Assembly (NCBI GenBank): GCA_028673005.1
Contig: CM054113.1
Location: forward strand, 66,664,850 to 66,728,849
Reading direction: 5' to 3'
Length of the DNA: 64,000 bases
Source: Tanypteryx hageni
Taxonomy: Eukaryota > Arthropoda > Insecta > Odonata > Petaluridae
Under the pieces are notes generated by a model. The model was given only the letters and a program-made list of their open reading frames with translations, was not told the origin of the DNA and ran no database searches. Positions 1-13,645 of the stretch are shown here, in pieces; position 1 is the first letter of the stretch; each line of letters starts with the position of its first letter. The position numbers and the translations under genes are program-made.

Positions 1-3000
1 ATCATTATCTTGTATTTTATTTAAGTGTTTTTATTTTTTGTTTCTTATTAGTATTGTTTTATATTAACCTATACTTTTTATATTGTCTTTTTTATTTTAT
101 TTTCAAAACAATAAAAGTAAACGCTAGGGTTATAAAATATGCAGTTAAGAGCAAAACGAGACGTGCACTTGTTAGCTCATTTGGAATCTTTTTTCTGTTC
201 TTAGGTTTCAAAAAATCTTATAAAAACTTGTTTTGCAATTTGGGCCGAAGAGATAACTGCCGACCATAATACGTATGGACTTTTTGTATTTCGGTCGAAA
301 GAATTTCGGCGATAAAACATCGCAATCGTCTCCGTCTTAATACTTCAGAGCCTTTTTACGACTTCCAAGGCTTCCTTATTCCCATCTTCGGCTCGCTGCT
401 ATATTGAATTGTTTTGTTCAGCTCGAGGTCGCGACTCGACTGAATCATTTTTCTTGTCGGGATATATTTTTAAGGTAGTTACACTTCTCCTTAGTCATCG
501 CGGCACTTTATCCGACTCCCCCTTCCCCCCTCCATTCGGAAGAGTCCCTCCTCCATCCGCTTCGAGATCGTAGACGCCGCGAGAATTGAACTTGTTTCCT
601 ACCTATTGACCCCGCTCAACGTCCGCGACCCTGCCATTGAGAGCGGCGAGCGCTACCAGTTGGCTTAATAGCTCCCCCGGTTAGTGCATCTCGCAAATCC
701 TTCCATTACTTCGGACACCGAAACTGTCGGAGTTTCGGTGAAGCGTGAGTGTGCTAAATAAATTTATACACGGCATACGGCACGGCCTTCGTCATCTCAT
801 CAAATTTCCTTATCACCCTTATATATGTTCCAGAGGCTCTGCCCCTGGCCCCTTGAGGGGCGCAATCCCGTCTGGCGGCTCGCTTCGCACGCCTATTATT
901 TTCAGACATGACATGACACAAACATAACATGAATTTAATAAATGGGTGTCGTTGAAATGTAAAATAAGTTTTCATTGCCTGATTTTTTACCAGTAAATAA
1001 AAGGATTGATGTGTTTTTATGAAATAAATAGGATGTTTCCTGTGTTAGGATTATGGCGTCATCGTATGTTTACGTCGTTGGTTGAAATCAACGGTGTCAT
1101 AATATAGTCTATTAATTCCCATTTAAAAGTGTTGTAGTCGTTGCGTTGATAGTTAACATTTTTCGTTGTTAAAAAAAGGATTTTTCCCCTTTTTCTGATC
1201 GAAACCAGATTAGTACGTTAATTCGGCTCGGGTTGAAATTTTGCCTTAAAAAAATAAACTTCATTCTGTCGGCTATAGAACTGCTCGTCCCGAGTTCGTA
1301 TCTCAATTCTAAGTAATTTAAATATAAGATTTTATAAAGTCCTGCACTGCAATGCATCCTTTTCTTATGGAGGTAGGAATGAAAAAATGAGGCAGGAAAA
1401 ACTTCCCTAAAAATGAAAATTTTTGGAATTTCGGAATTTTCCTTTCGGTCGTATACAATAAATCATCATAGTGCCAAATTTAAGATCTGTAGCCTTCCTA
1501 AAAGCATCTCAGGTTTAACATCATCTTATATCCTCCTATAAATGCATGAAGCAGCTATTTATGATAGATGTTCCGAGGACAATACGAAATCTCAACAGGA
1601 AAGTCCAACCTGCGAGAGATAACTTTTAGGTAGGCTTTGGTGCGTTGCACCCCCTGCCACCCACCTAATTGGTGAATTGCAGGGTAACATTTAGATGCAT
1701 ATAATAAGTATGTATTCATATCTCTGTCTCTGCTCATTTCGATGTTGGTGAAATACGGCTAATGTAGACACCTGTTAGGTAGGCCTTCCTGCAAAAAAAT
1801 CTCATGCGTTAAAAATGCGATTCTTATTGCTTAACCACGCCAATAAAAACAAACTAGCCATTCCTTTAGCATTCTATCCTTTTAATGCTATTAGACCTCG
1901 ATTTTAAAAAAATCAATGTGAATCGCTAAACTCGTGAGGAAGGTCCTGAATCACTCTTCGGAATTGTAACAGAAATCAATCGACCTTTGATATGAATCAC
2001 GAACGATCGAATCGCTTCCATTTCACGTCATTCGGCCGCAATGTCGCTGAAATTGGGATTTTAATTTTACAATTTCTTAAAGTGACCAAACGTACTGACC
2101 AGTTCAGTACTGTACTGATGCTGACGATTTAGTACTGATTTTTATAATGATTCGCGAATACCGTCCTTGCTTATTTGACGATTTGGCTTAATTCAGTCAA
2201 TATTTTGACACCTAAGACCTCTGTCCTTGAGTATAAATCCTATTTTCTTTTTCATATAAGCAATTTTAAATGTTTATTGATTAATTGAACCTTAATTAAT
2301 CGTAGAATATTCCTAAGACTAATGCAAGCATTTTGCCAGATAGCTAAATTGGTAGGTACTCCAACTTTTAGCAAAACATGCGAATTATACTAATTTCCCC
2401 ATTCATCCACGCAATTTTCCCGAACGTTCTTCGTTTTACGAGGATAAAATACCATATGTACCGATTTCGAAAGAAAACTTTCAACTTTGACATAAGGTTT
2501 CGAAATAACAATCAGGGAAATACGCGACATTGGAAATTAAAATACACGATTAAATTCGTGCTTGAATGCGTTATATATTTAACTACTGGGTCGCGTTCGC
2601 GGGCAGCGGTGACCCGGACATGTATTTTTTTTATATTCACGATTCCACCGTTTCATTGCAAAGCTCTCCCCAAAATGGCTCGCTCGAAATCTAGAAGAAA
2701 AATCGGTTAAAAGTCGCGCCTCGCGATCGAGTTTCGCAACAGCGCGAGAAGGGGAAAATGAAAAACCGCCTCGTTGCTCCTTTTATGAACCGCGTCAAGA
2801 TCGGCGTATATAATAAAAAACGTTGGCTACGTGGGCATCGTGGGGCCGAGCGTCACAGCAAAAGAATCTATTAGAAAGAATGAATGAATAATACGCGACG
2901 GCGTTTTCTCTCCATTCATCGGTTAACGAAGGATTTCTTGGAGGCCGACCGCGACTCGAAAACTTCCGTCTTTTCGCCGCTCGTAGCGACGAGATATTCA

Positions 3001-3884
3001 GCTTCCTATTAGTCCTTCTAATAGCAGGAAAACGCGTAATTAAAACATGCCGAAAATCCACGCGTTTCCCACTTTTCGGAAGAACTCGGAGGGGGACACT
3101 TCGGTGAAACTCGGGCAATTTCGCGTATCAAGGACACAAGATGGGGGACTGTCTTCTTTCTTTCTCTCAAATCTTTACGCATCGCTTATCTCACGAAAAA
3201 CCACACCCTGGCCTCTATCTCTCTCTCTCTCTCTGACAACCTCCTCCTCTTCTTCTTATTCCTCCACCCCTTCCGATTCCTACCCCACCTTTGAGCCACC
3301 AGTACGTTGATGTTTTCCTATCCTCTCTTTTTCAAAAGCTTTCGCTTTTTCTTTTCTCCGTTCCTATCTTCCTACCTTCCCCGTCATGTTTTGAGTCCGC
3401 GATCGATGAATTTCTGCCTAGACAAACTAAACACAAACGCGCATATTCGCTTCGAAAGTTAAAATAATTGTAAAATTTCCGGAGAGTTCGGGAAATTTCT
3501 CACCAAGTTTTGCCGATGAAATTTGGCGGTTTACCCGAAAGCGTCACGGCAGAAAAGATGAGATTTTGAGAAAGGTATTCATGTTTGTTAAGAGTCAAAC
3601 CGAGCTTAATGAGAAAGTTGTTTTACCCTTTCAGTCGCAGAGACTTCATTTAAAACAACAGATTTTTCTATTTTATTTTATTTTTATTTAAGTGACGGCA
3701 GTTTCAAATGATAACCCCCCTGAATTATGAAGTTCATTGGCCATTTTTTGCCATTCACTATTTTTGTATTCGTATACCGATCTAATTTTTTCAGGGAATT
3801 ACGACATTCTTAATCTTTGATACAAATGGTTAACTGACAGTAGACATTTCTGCTTGGTTTTGTATGTATGTTCATAATTTTTAG

Positions 3885-4345
3885 TTGCAGTAAGGCGTCG
3901 ATAATCCGAGTCTCATTTATCCGAAAATTCAATTATTGAACCATCATTCTGTCTTTATAAAGAAATAAAAAATGGACAGATTTTTACCATATAAAAACGC
4001 TGTTTCAACTTAACGCAACATACATTCAGCGAATGCTTCGAATAAAATATTACTTTTGTTAATTCATGTTTACTACATCACACTGCAGTGTGTCTATGTT
4101 TATTGTCAAAAATAAAATACAGTTATGTGTATACCTGTAGTTCATTTATTTTTCGATTCCGTTATTGTTCTCGATTATCCGAACATTAGCTGCTCTCTAT
4201 TACTTCGTATAATTGACGCTCTACTTTATATGGAAATAAAAAACTCAATTTGTGGAAAAGTCATTATAAACACAAATACCTATGTCATTTAGTTCATCTA
4301 TTTTTCGATACCATTTATTGCTCACGATAATCCGAACTTGGGCCG
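3885..4345. repeat. pogo/Tigger-like remnant with internal duplication
   Basis: The phrases CAGTAAGGCGTCGATAATCC at about 3888 and TCGATTATCCGAAC near 4171 resemble the terminal repeats of pogo/Tigger elements, in which CAGT is followed by a run like ACCTCGATTATCCG. A block beginning AGTTCAT at 4139 recurs at 4291, giving a direct repeat of period about 152 bases that again ends in an AATCCGAAC phrase. No transposase coding is visible, so this is probably a non-autonomous remnant. Confidence 0.4.
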
Positions 4346-7300
4346 CCCCAATTAATTCAGACAGTAGACTCTGTACCGTATTTGGAAATTAAAGAAAAAC
4401 TTGAATAAAGTAGTAGTATATGGATTTATTCGAAAAAGAATGACGTCGCATTCAAAGTTAGGCGAATTACCTCTTCCGACGAATCCATTATTATAACTTG
4501 CGTCGCGCACTCGGTTCGCTCAACTCGTTTAATGGTTGCATCGCACACCGTCCGTTGGATACGAACCATAAAACCGCGCTCGACGATTCGTTTTTTTTAT
4601 TTTCCTACCCCTCTTTTCCCTAGACGACCCTGCGCTATTTTTTTCGCAACCCCTTTTCAAAACATCCGACCGCATCTCTTCCTCCCCTCAACCCGTCTAC
4701 GACAACTCACACTAGCACCTTTCATCCGCCTACTTAACCCTCTCCCTCATTTGAACCCTCGACTGCTCATTCTAACCCTCGCCCTTTCGGTAACCCTCAC
4801 TCACCCTCTCCGTTTAAACTCCGTCTGCATCTCAATTTTCACTTCCCATTCCCATCTTTCCCATGTCCACTGACCCTTCTGTCTTCCTCCTAACTCATAG
4901 CAGAGAATGGCGAACGTTATAGAGCTAACATGCCGTTGAAATAAAATGTAATGAAATATTTTTACGTGCCCAGGAAAAGAGATATTTTTTTAACGTTTAT
5001 TTAACAGAGTTTAAATTAATCCTCAATTCGTTCTTTCGTTAATCTTGGTGTGATAATTATTGCCTGTGACGGGGCCGTAGTGTGAGGTCGCTCGCAAAAG
5101 GTGACTAACTACTCTCGCAAAGAATGTCTAAAATGTATTTTTTTGGCTTATTTACGTATTTATTTCATAGTCTGAGCTTATTTTATTGGAATAAAATTAT
5201 TCTTTATCACGACGCGGGATAAATAATATCATTTATGACTTCTTTTTTGTAAGGTTCTTCGTAAGTTTTGCCATTGGCGTCCTATCTACTAGCTACGGCT
5301 TCGATTATTGCAGTACTGCGACCACAGATATGCACGTCCCAATTTTTTCTTTTCTTAAATGTGAATTACTAAAAGGAAAATCCGAGTCATTTTTAATTGA
5401 TGTATCGAAGATTATTACTTTATGATAAATCGCATTTATTAAGTTATCATAAATTGCTCTGCATCAGAGTGAAGTATCATCCTTCCACAATCTACTGTTG
5501 ACGTGAACCGCTATACAAATCATCGCATTAGTCGCAAACAGGATTTTTTTAAGCGTCAAGTTTCCGGAAATGAGCCATAGAATGTCTCGCTCGGCTTAGT
5601 AAGATTATTTAAAAATGCTATCGGAAAGACCGCACGCAATATCATTCGGTTTTTCCATCTTATTTTGCGCAGATCTTATCGAATTCTGAAAATATTACTG
5701 TTACACTACTTCTAATATTAGAGAAACATAAGGAAAAAGAAACAAAACTACAACTAACGATAGTGCCGAATTGTAAATTTCAATGAATCTAAGCTGATTT
5801 TCTCTAAGTTTTCCCTGTCTATCTTTATGTTAAACTGAGCTCCTCGAACTTGTGTCACCCAAGACCCTTTGTTGCTCCGAGGATCTCCGTTCAAGCCAGT
5901 ATTGCCCACAGGTAAATCCTCCTCTGGGTCTTTCCATTTATAGTTTATTGCTCGATGTATGAGAGTGGGTGCCGAACTTGGTCAATCTGGATCCACCTAC
6001 GGCTCGGGGGCCTTGGACTCAAGCCGATATAACTCATAGGTAAACCTTTCACCGATTCGCGCCCATGTAAACAGTGTGCCAAGCACATCACATTGCGCAC
6101 CTCTTCGGACACGTGTGCCATACGTTCGCCATTCCTTCCTTATAGATATCGCTTACACGTGCCCTCAACCCCTCGCTCACCTATTACCCGACACTTCTAA
6201 TCCCTTTCTATCCCTCCATGGCGCCTCGCTCCTTTCTCCTTATATGCACATACAGCCTCCCTCCCTCTTGCGAATACGCCCCTCCGTCTCTTTTCGCATT
6301 ATCCCTCATTTCCCTACAATATACAATATCCCTACCTGTCTTACCCTACTCCTCCCTCTTTCTGTCTCCTCGGAGAGAGCTTTCCCCCCTCCGCCCCGCC
6401 TGTAACTCTCCTTCCGCGCTTTTTTCCCTTGCGCGCCCCTCCTTCCCCCACTTTCCCGCTCCTCCTTTCCTTCTCAGAATTCCCCTCCCCTCCCTCTGAC
6501 CGCGTCTCTCTCTCTCCATTTCTCCCTCTTTCCCCCTCCTCCTTCCTCCTTCCTTTCCTTTTTTGGCGCAAATTTAATTTTGCTTGGATGTGTTCCACGG
6601 CGGCTTTATGCGGACGTAAGTTGCCCAAGAAAAATCTTAAATTAGCCCGATCCATAAAATGTTTGCTGGAGGATAAGTTTGCTTAGGCGCTCGAGTCGAG
6701 TGGTGTCGTTGGGAGGTTGTGAGGGGGAATCGTCTGGCAGCACACGCTCGGAGGTGTGCACTTTGCGCGTTATGTTTCTGTTTTTTGTTTTTGTTTTTTT
6801 TTTTAAAACTTCGTATAACCCTTTTTCCTTATTCGCTCCTGTGCGTTTCTTCCTCCCTATGTTGCGATGTGTTGAAGAGAACCTTGCGTCGATATTCGTG
6901 GAGGATTATGGGAGATTCTTATCTGTCGCTTGTACACGCTGTTTTTTCAATCGTTCCTCGGCTGCTATACAGACCAAAGTCCAAAAACAGGCAACCTTGG
7001 CATTTCGAAGTCGCTGTTTTTTTTATTTTTCCGGTTTCTGGAAAATGTATTTATGCGCAAAGAATATTCATGAATTATCGAATAAAGTTGGTAGGGAGCA
7101 ATAAAAACCAAATAATATATGAAAATATGGATTATTTTTTAAAAATTTCCCTACCATAACTTATTATTCTTCTTTACTTACAAAATAATTTGTGAAAGAG
7201 CTTAGTGACGACAATATACTTTTCGTCTTCTTAGTTTTGAACTGTTAGCGATTATATTTTCGGGAGAGAGAGATTTTTTTGCGCTACGTTTATAACGTTT

Positions 7301-7822
7301 ATTTTAAATTTCAAATAATATCAGTTTTCATGGAATTGGGTCTTCCTGAATTTTTTTCTTGATTTTTTTGTAAACGGACAATGTCCTGTTCAGCTTTTAA
7401 TATGTCCGGTTTTCTGATAATTCCGTTTTTATGATAATTCCGTTCATTAGCCTGTTTTTGGGCTTTGTACTGAATGCAGAAAAATCCCTTTTTGCGGTTT
7501 GGGTCGGGGCCAAGCTCATTCCTTAAAAAAAAACGGATTTTCCAGTGGAAAAACGGAAATTGGAAATTTAACCCGAGGATTTTATTTTAAATTCCTGCAA
7601 TAAGCCCGTAGGCAAGATACTATATAAGGAATTTAAATTATTGATCGACTTGAAGACCCTTGGATCGTTTTGAAGCTTATAAGATTAGTATCTGAAGAGC
7701 TGTTTGCATCGACGACAAAACTCCTATCTTCGCGAATTCCGCTTCATAATCAGCATAAAGAGAGGGTATTTTCCGCTGCAAATAATCAAATAATTTTCGG
7801 AATTGAATTAGAGTTCTTCCGT

Positions 7823-8095
7823 CAACGGTTCTCAACCTTGGGCGTCTTACGTCCCACCAATCAGTTTTTCCGAAAAACTTACGGCCAACCATGATGGAAA
7901 ACAAAATCCCCCACCATTTTGAAGAGATGGTTTTTGACACTAAATGGATTTCAATATGACATATTTATCATTAATGGAAAATTTGAAGAACATCAAATAG
8001 AGCAATCGCTTTGTTGAGAATTTTTATAGTAATTATTTTCGAAACTTCGTTTCTAACCTAGACGACCTTCGCGTCCCGCTGGTTGAGAAACGCTG
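7823..8095. mobile_element. hAT-type MITE
   Basis: The ends are imperfect inverted repeats: CAACGGTTCTCAACC on the left and, reverse-complemented, CAGCGTTTCTCAACC on the right (13 of 15 match). A CAGNGNTTCTCAACC end is typical of short non-autonomous hAT elements. I found no clear 8-base target duplication, so the copy is old. It has no coding capacity. Confidence 0.5.
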
Positions 8096-8689
8096 ATCTA
8101 ACGCTTAATCGAACGTTTTCTAGGCACTTCACAATCGTTCAATTTCGTCACGTAAAATACGGCATTTCCGTTGGAACGGAATTACGTAAAAACGGGATTT
8201 TTCGTAAATACTATCTTTTTTCGGAGATCGATCTCGACACGCGCACTTTTCCGGCGTTGTCATCTCTTTCTCCCCACGATTTTCCACCGGAGCCTCCGGG
8301 TTTATATTTTTTGGACCACCCGTCTCCGGGTTTAAAGGTTGAACCCATTAAGTTTTCCCCCTGTTCCTCCAATTTTCGTGAATTCGTACCTGTTTTGAAA
8401 TGGGAAGACGTGACGTGATGCGGAGGGAGAGGAGGGTTATTATTCGTTGGAATTCTTTAATTTTTAGACAGGTTGAACGACTTTCCAGGCCGGCGTAAAG
8501 GTCACGGATTTGCGTCCTGCCAGGGGCTCGGACGATTGCATCAGAGGTTATGACTGTTGTTCGGCGCGTAATTGAAATATCGAAATACGCCGTGTGTATG
8601 CTACGTATCAATAAGTAAACAAACGAAATGTAAAAGAAGCACGATGTCAGAGCTGTCCAAACCCATCACATTCATCTGTTCTAAATGAT

Positions 8690-8825
8690 ACCGTCTTCAA
8701 ATACAGCCGAGGACTCGATGAATACAATTTTCTATGAGTCGCATTTGCGATAAATCGAATTTGCGATGTCGAATTTTCGATAAGTCGAATTTCCAGCGAC
8801 TCGGATTATCGATAAGTCAAAGAAA
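8690..8825. repeat. Short array of TCGAATTT/CGATAAGTCG phrases
   Basis: Variants of CGATAAGTCGAATTT recur several times here (near 8749, 8763, 8777 and 8808). The same vocabulary appears at 19280-19640 and 38790-39200, so these stretches are one dispersed family. The phrases resemble sub-terminal repeats of pogo-like elements. Confidence 0.4.
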
Positions 8826-9049
8826 TTATTTCCCCTCGCAATGATTCCCACCTAATGTATAGAAGTTGTGTAAAATCAACGATTAGCGATAATTAAGGAA
8901 ACTATGACGTAATTTACGCTGGAAAGAATTTTTCCTTAGCCGTAATATTTAGTATCTAGAGAGGAAAGGCGTGTAAAAAGGAGGGAAAGTGACAGAGAAA
9001 AAAGTTATACCGAAGTTTACGGGAGGTTATTCCACAGCGTCTATAAGAT

Positions 9050-9260
9050 TTATTAGCCCACTTTCCAAAATGGAAATAGGCTTATAGTTTTGTCGTTGTG
9101 TCTGTCTGTCTGTCCGTCCCCCTATTAACTTTTTAACCAATAGACCGATTTTCATGAAACTTGGTAGAAATCTCTTGCTACATGAGCCGAGCTCCCGAGG
9201 ATATTTTTGTTGCGAATATTGAAGTCCCGGGTTCGATTACAGGAACTATCCTTCCCACTT
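9050..9260. repeat. Dispersed repeat with GTCTGTCTGTC core
   Basis: A TCTGTCTGTCTGTCCGTCC core is followed by ACCGATTTTCATGAAACTTGG, a phrase I know as common in arthropod repeats. A tRNA-like B-box phrase, GGGTTCGATTAC, follows at about 9230. The class is uncertain; a SINE or a degraded transposon end are both possible. Confidence 0.3.
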
Positions 9261-11284
9261 GATTTTCATGGGAAATTAAAAATCCATCGTGCAGGGTAAT
9301 GTTCTCTTGCACAATAAAATATATTAGAATTGTAATATCGGAGCGAGTTTTGTACTATTCTCTGAGGAAAGGTATGAAGATTCTAATTTTTATCGTAGAA
9401 TTTTGCTTATCGATCGTATTTCTTAGAATTTCGCGTAAATACTGTCGTGTTTGTAGTTTTTATCACTCATTACGAGAGTGTTGCCATAGCAACAACTATT
9501 GTTGGGCTCAGATTGCCATTTTTGCCACACAAATACGCGTGATTAATTTAATATTCCGTTCGAATGTATTTGTAGTATTTTATAGCGCTAAATTATGAAA
9601 TTTTGGAACACAAAGAGCTACATATCCGCGATGATTTTAAAGATACTAAAGCCAATATAAGTATTAAATAAATGATTAAATGGAAAGTAGGCATCATAAG
9701 TTCTATTTGGATGATCATCTTGTTCATAATAAAACACATATAATACTTTTCCACAATATATTGTTTGAGAAACACTGTGCTAGACGACACACTTTCACTT
9801 TTGCTCGTTCTCTATGAATTGCTGTTTTGATATCTAAACGATTGTTTCGACACCCAGGCTGCCATCATCAGTAGATGATGTGGAATGAATGGGCTCTTTA
9901 TTGGGACGATAATTCATATTCTAAGGTAGAGGAGTAAAAGTGAAAGGTAGGGAGAGGGTCGACTATAGAAAAAGGGAGCGGGAAATTGGGTCCCGGTTCT
10001 TATTTATAATGACCACTATGTATTTGTCTATGTACCTGATTTCCTAATCGTTCACTTTCGGGTAATCGTTGACTTATTTCAAAGTTATTATGTTATTGAC
10101 TGCGATGGGGTGATTTTTATCAAATATGTGCTAGAATTTATTAATCTTGTTGTGTTTTTAGTGTGCTATGGGTTCTTTGAATTGATCTTCTAATTTGTCT
10201 CGTTAACTTGAATTTATTGAATTTCTCCATAGGTCCTAGTTGTCGGACCTTCGAACTCATCTACGCTTTTATCGAGATCATTGAACAAAAAAAACAGACG
10301 ACTCTCCTTGTTGTGGAATTAACCAATCCTTAGAGATTATTCATGGCGTCACTTAATAAAATAGCAGATATTGCGGGGTTTTCACTAATCTCCAGTTTTT
10401 CCTGCACGCGTTAGCTATTCCATCACATCATAGACATTTAAATATAAAGTTTTTCTTACAATTTCCGACCGCCTCGGCTCTCCTATCTCTCTCTAACCAA
10501 GCCGCAACTTCTCCTTCCCCTCCCCACAGTCCGTCGGTCGCCCGTTCGCTCGTTCGGGCGGGAAAGTCGTTCTCGATGAATGAGTTGCGGGGATTCACGG
10601 TTAGAGCGGACACACCCCTCCCGTCCCGGTCTCGCCTTATAAGGTTTGCGAGGGCCCTTCTTCCCAAGTCGGAAGCATAAAGCGTTCGGGAGCGTGGGCG
10701 AAGGAGTCAGGCCAGCTGTGTGAGCGAGGAGAAGAGAACGCGAACGAGCTCTAAACCTTCGTGCTGCTGGAGTCTTTCTCTCTCTGTCCTAACGTCGTCT
10801 CTCCACGAACTCTCTCTCTCTCTACCTCGCTCACATAACCTTCCGCGATGCCCCCAATCACGGTTCGACAGTGTTGCTACATTTCTCTACAAAACTATTT
10901 TTACGTAAGTTTCCAACGAGGCGGATATATAAATGTATGTAATGTACGGATTTATATTTTACGCATATTAATTTATTTTGAATTTTTTTGGGGAGGGGAG
11001 CATTTTTTTCGGGATTTGTTTGTTTTGATTGATTTCTCCCGGCGAAGTTTTGCTCGAGTTTGCTGGGTTTTTAATTTGAGAAGTGCGTACTTTTAAGCGG
11101 GTTATTCGTGCAGTTGTGATATTTTTTCTTTAAGTTTTGTTAATTAAAAATCAACTTTGGAGGTTATGGCAAATTTTTATCACTAAACAATTCTTCCCAA
11201 GCCGTAAGAAGTAATCTTTAAAGAAATATTACTTCTTAAGGCATTTTAAGAATCATTTTATGTAAGTAATTTAAAGTTTGTTAT

Positions 11285-11690
11285 TAAATGACCTCTTCGG
11301 GAGGCGATTTGTTTTTGTTTATATATCTCGGTGAAATTCTTCGAGTGTGCTAGGATTCACTCTTCATAACTGCTCATACGAGGTTTCTTTATCGCGCGGC
11401 AATTTTCTTTAAATTTATTTGGGTAAGACTTCTTTGAGAGGCTAGTCTCTTTTTTTTAGTCTCCATAACTACTTTTGCGCGACTTTCTCACGGTGCGGAC
11501 ATTTTTCTCTAATTCTCTTTCGATAAGGTCTCTTCAAGAGGCTAGCCTCTTTTGTTTCGGTCTCCATAACTACTTTTACGCGACTTTCTCATGGCGCCGG
11601 GATTTTTTTAACTTTGATTCCCTTTAGTTAATGCCTTTTCGGGAGGCGAGTCGTTATTGTTCGTTCCTCGCGGTTTTATTTTTCGCGCTC
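11285..11690. repeat. Tandem repeat, period about 100 bp
   Basis: Three recognisable copies of a unit with CTCCATAAC(T) occur at 11362 (as CTTCATAAC), 11461 and 11562, giving periods of 99 and 101 bases. Each is preceded by a GAGGC-containing phrase (for example GAGAGGCTAG) and followed by a CGCGAC or CGCGCGG phrase. Partial copies extend to both sides. No protein coding is evident. Confidence 0.55.
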
Positions 11691-13557
11691 TCAACGTTTT
11701 ATGGCGCGAAGTAAGGGAGGGAAATGGAAGATCTGCGCGGGTGAATAGCAGCGGAGGGGAGTTCGGGCCTTTTGGCCGTATTTAGAGCGAGAAAGGAGTT
11801 GTTTGGATTGCTCCTGAGATGGTGGGGGAGGGGGGGATGTACTTGTCCCCGTGTGGCTTCCATATAGGTGCGAACCGGTGGAGAAAGAAAGGAGGGGGAG
11901 AATGGTTCTCCTCCCTCTCTGCACGGGAACAATACTAGTCCTCTCTCGCGATTGGAGCGCAACAGGTTTCTCTCCCTCTCGATACGTATTTGGTAGCAAA
12001 ATTATGTAGCTGTCATCGGCAGTAAAAAAAAATAACAATCGCAACTCTGCCTTTGACAAGGCGCGTCGACGACGTGTTATATTCGCGACGAGCCGTAAAA
12101 TCGACTTTATCTTCGTGAAGAAGTTTTATTTTTTCTCTCCGAGTTTATTTTTTTATCGAATAATTCTGACGACAATCGTCTGCGGTTCAAATAAATATTA
12201 TTTCGCTAATTTTCTCAAACTTTCTTTCAGCTTGAGGAGTTAACAATTTGTTCACTTGAATTTTTTGGTCCTTCTTAATTTTTCGAGTGACAATTTCCTC
12301 TCATAAGTTTCGCGTTGTGTTTTGGATGAACCCGGCGAAGTTTCCGTCGGTTGCTGAATTTATCTTCAAAAGGGGTTCACGTAAATTTCGCATGGTATGG
12401 GTATGTTTTTATAGCTTCTCTGGAAGGCGAGTTGTTTACTTTTTTGTGTATCGCAGGTTTTTGTGAATTGACTGAGAATTTTGGCGATCGTTCGGGAACC
12501 ACAACAACGTTTCCTTTTCTTGGCAAGTTTTTGAAGTCTTCTCTCGGCCGCCTTCAAATTAAATCTCCACGCATGAATAAGTAAGCGGTCGATCAATCGC
12601 CGGGAAATTTAAAGAGAGGTTTTGCGGTTATTCAATAAAATTGGCTGAAAAAATCGCCCGTCCCTCATGTACCTGTTTTGCCTAATTTTCAATCGAATCT
12701 TTTCGATTAAATGCGCATAAGTTTTGCACGGCATTTGTTTTTTTTTAGGATAAAGAGGTGTCGATAGGAAAGTTGGGTGAAGGAATTTTAAAAATTATAA
12801 TGTAATTTTGCTAATCTTTATAGTTATTTGCCGAATAGGTTGGCCGTTGAATTGTTAATTTTTTATTTAAAAACAGCTTTGCTTAGATGTTGGGCAGGTG
12901 AGTGATACGTTTATTATTTTAAAACGGTATTCATATTCGAGTTGGAGACATTTTAAAATCGTCAACAACAACAACTCTCCAACTATTGAAACGACGTGCT
13001 GTTGTTTTTAGGGTTAGAAAATCTTATTCTTCAAATATATTAAATCGGAATGGCTGGACGATTTTTCTGTTGCGGTTTATATACATTTTGGAATGATCGT
13101 CGTAATTATGTGCAACGCCTTCCCGGATTATCTTGGTTTCATTTCTTTAAATATATCCAACCCATTAGAGCATGAGTAATTTATCATTAAACGCGACGCA
13201 TACACATAGTTCCTATTTCCTTCCTCTTATTTTAATCCGATGTGACGTTATCACATTATTTTATTCCTGGCATTTCAATTTGAACGATTTTTCATTACGC
13301 AGGATAGTCCATTTAAAATAGTACAGAATGCCACAATTATATATATGTAGGTCTTATCTCGAGTAACCACATAAAATTAGAGGTGCGGTTACTTCCCCGT
13401 ATTAGCACTAGAGGAAGGGAGGAAGGAATGAATTTTAGATCCCTTTGCGATAGGCATAGGTTGGAATATGGGAGATATTTGAAATCAGGAAAAAAATTCT
13501 GCCAGGGCCCGGAAACGAATCTCCCCACATTATGAAAGTGATTAGTTAGTCTGTCAC

Positions 13558-13645
13558 TATAGTTAAGAGGTATAAGTAATATCCGACCGGCAAGTGGAAC
13601 ACCCGGGTTCGATTTCCGGTAATGGCAGAATATCCCGAATTTGAG
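13558..13645 (+). repeat. tRNA-derived SINE fragment
   Basis: The sequence CCGGCAAGTGGAACACCCGG leads into GGTTCGATTTCC, a Pol III B-box. The same anticodon-arm and T-arm vocabulary occurs in the two copies near 46 kb, so all three belong to one SINE family. The D-arm (A-box) half is badly degraded here. Confidence 0.5.

Noticed and set aside
4700..4830. Scattered AACCCTC phrases as telomere-like repeat
   Set aside because: Not in regular tandem, and the usual insect telomere unit is TTAGG.
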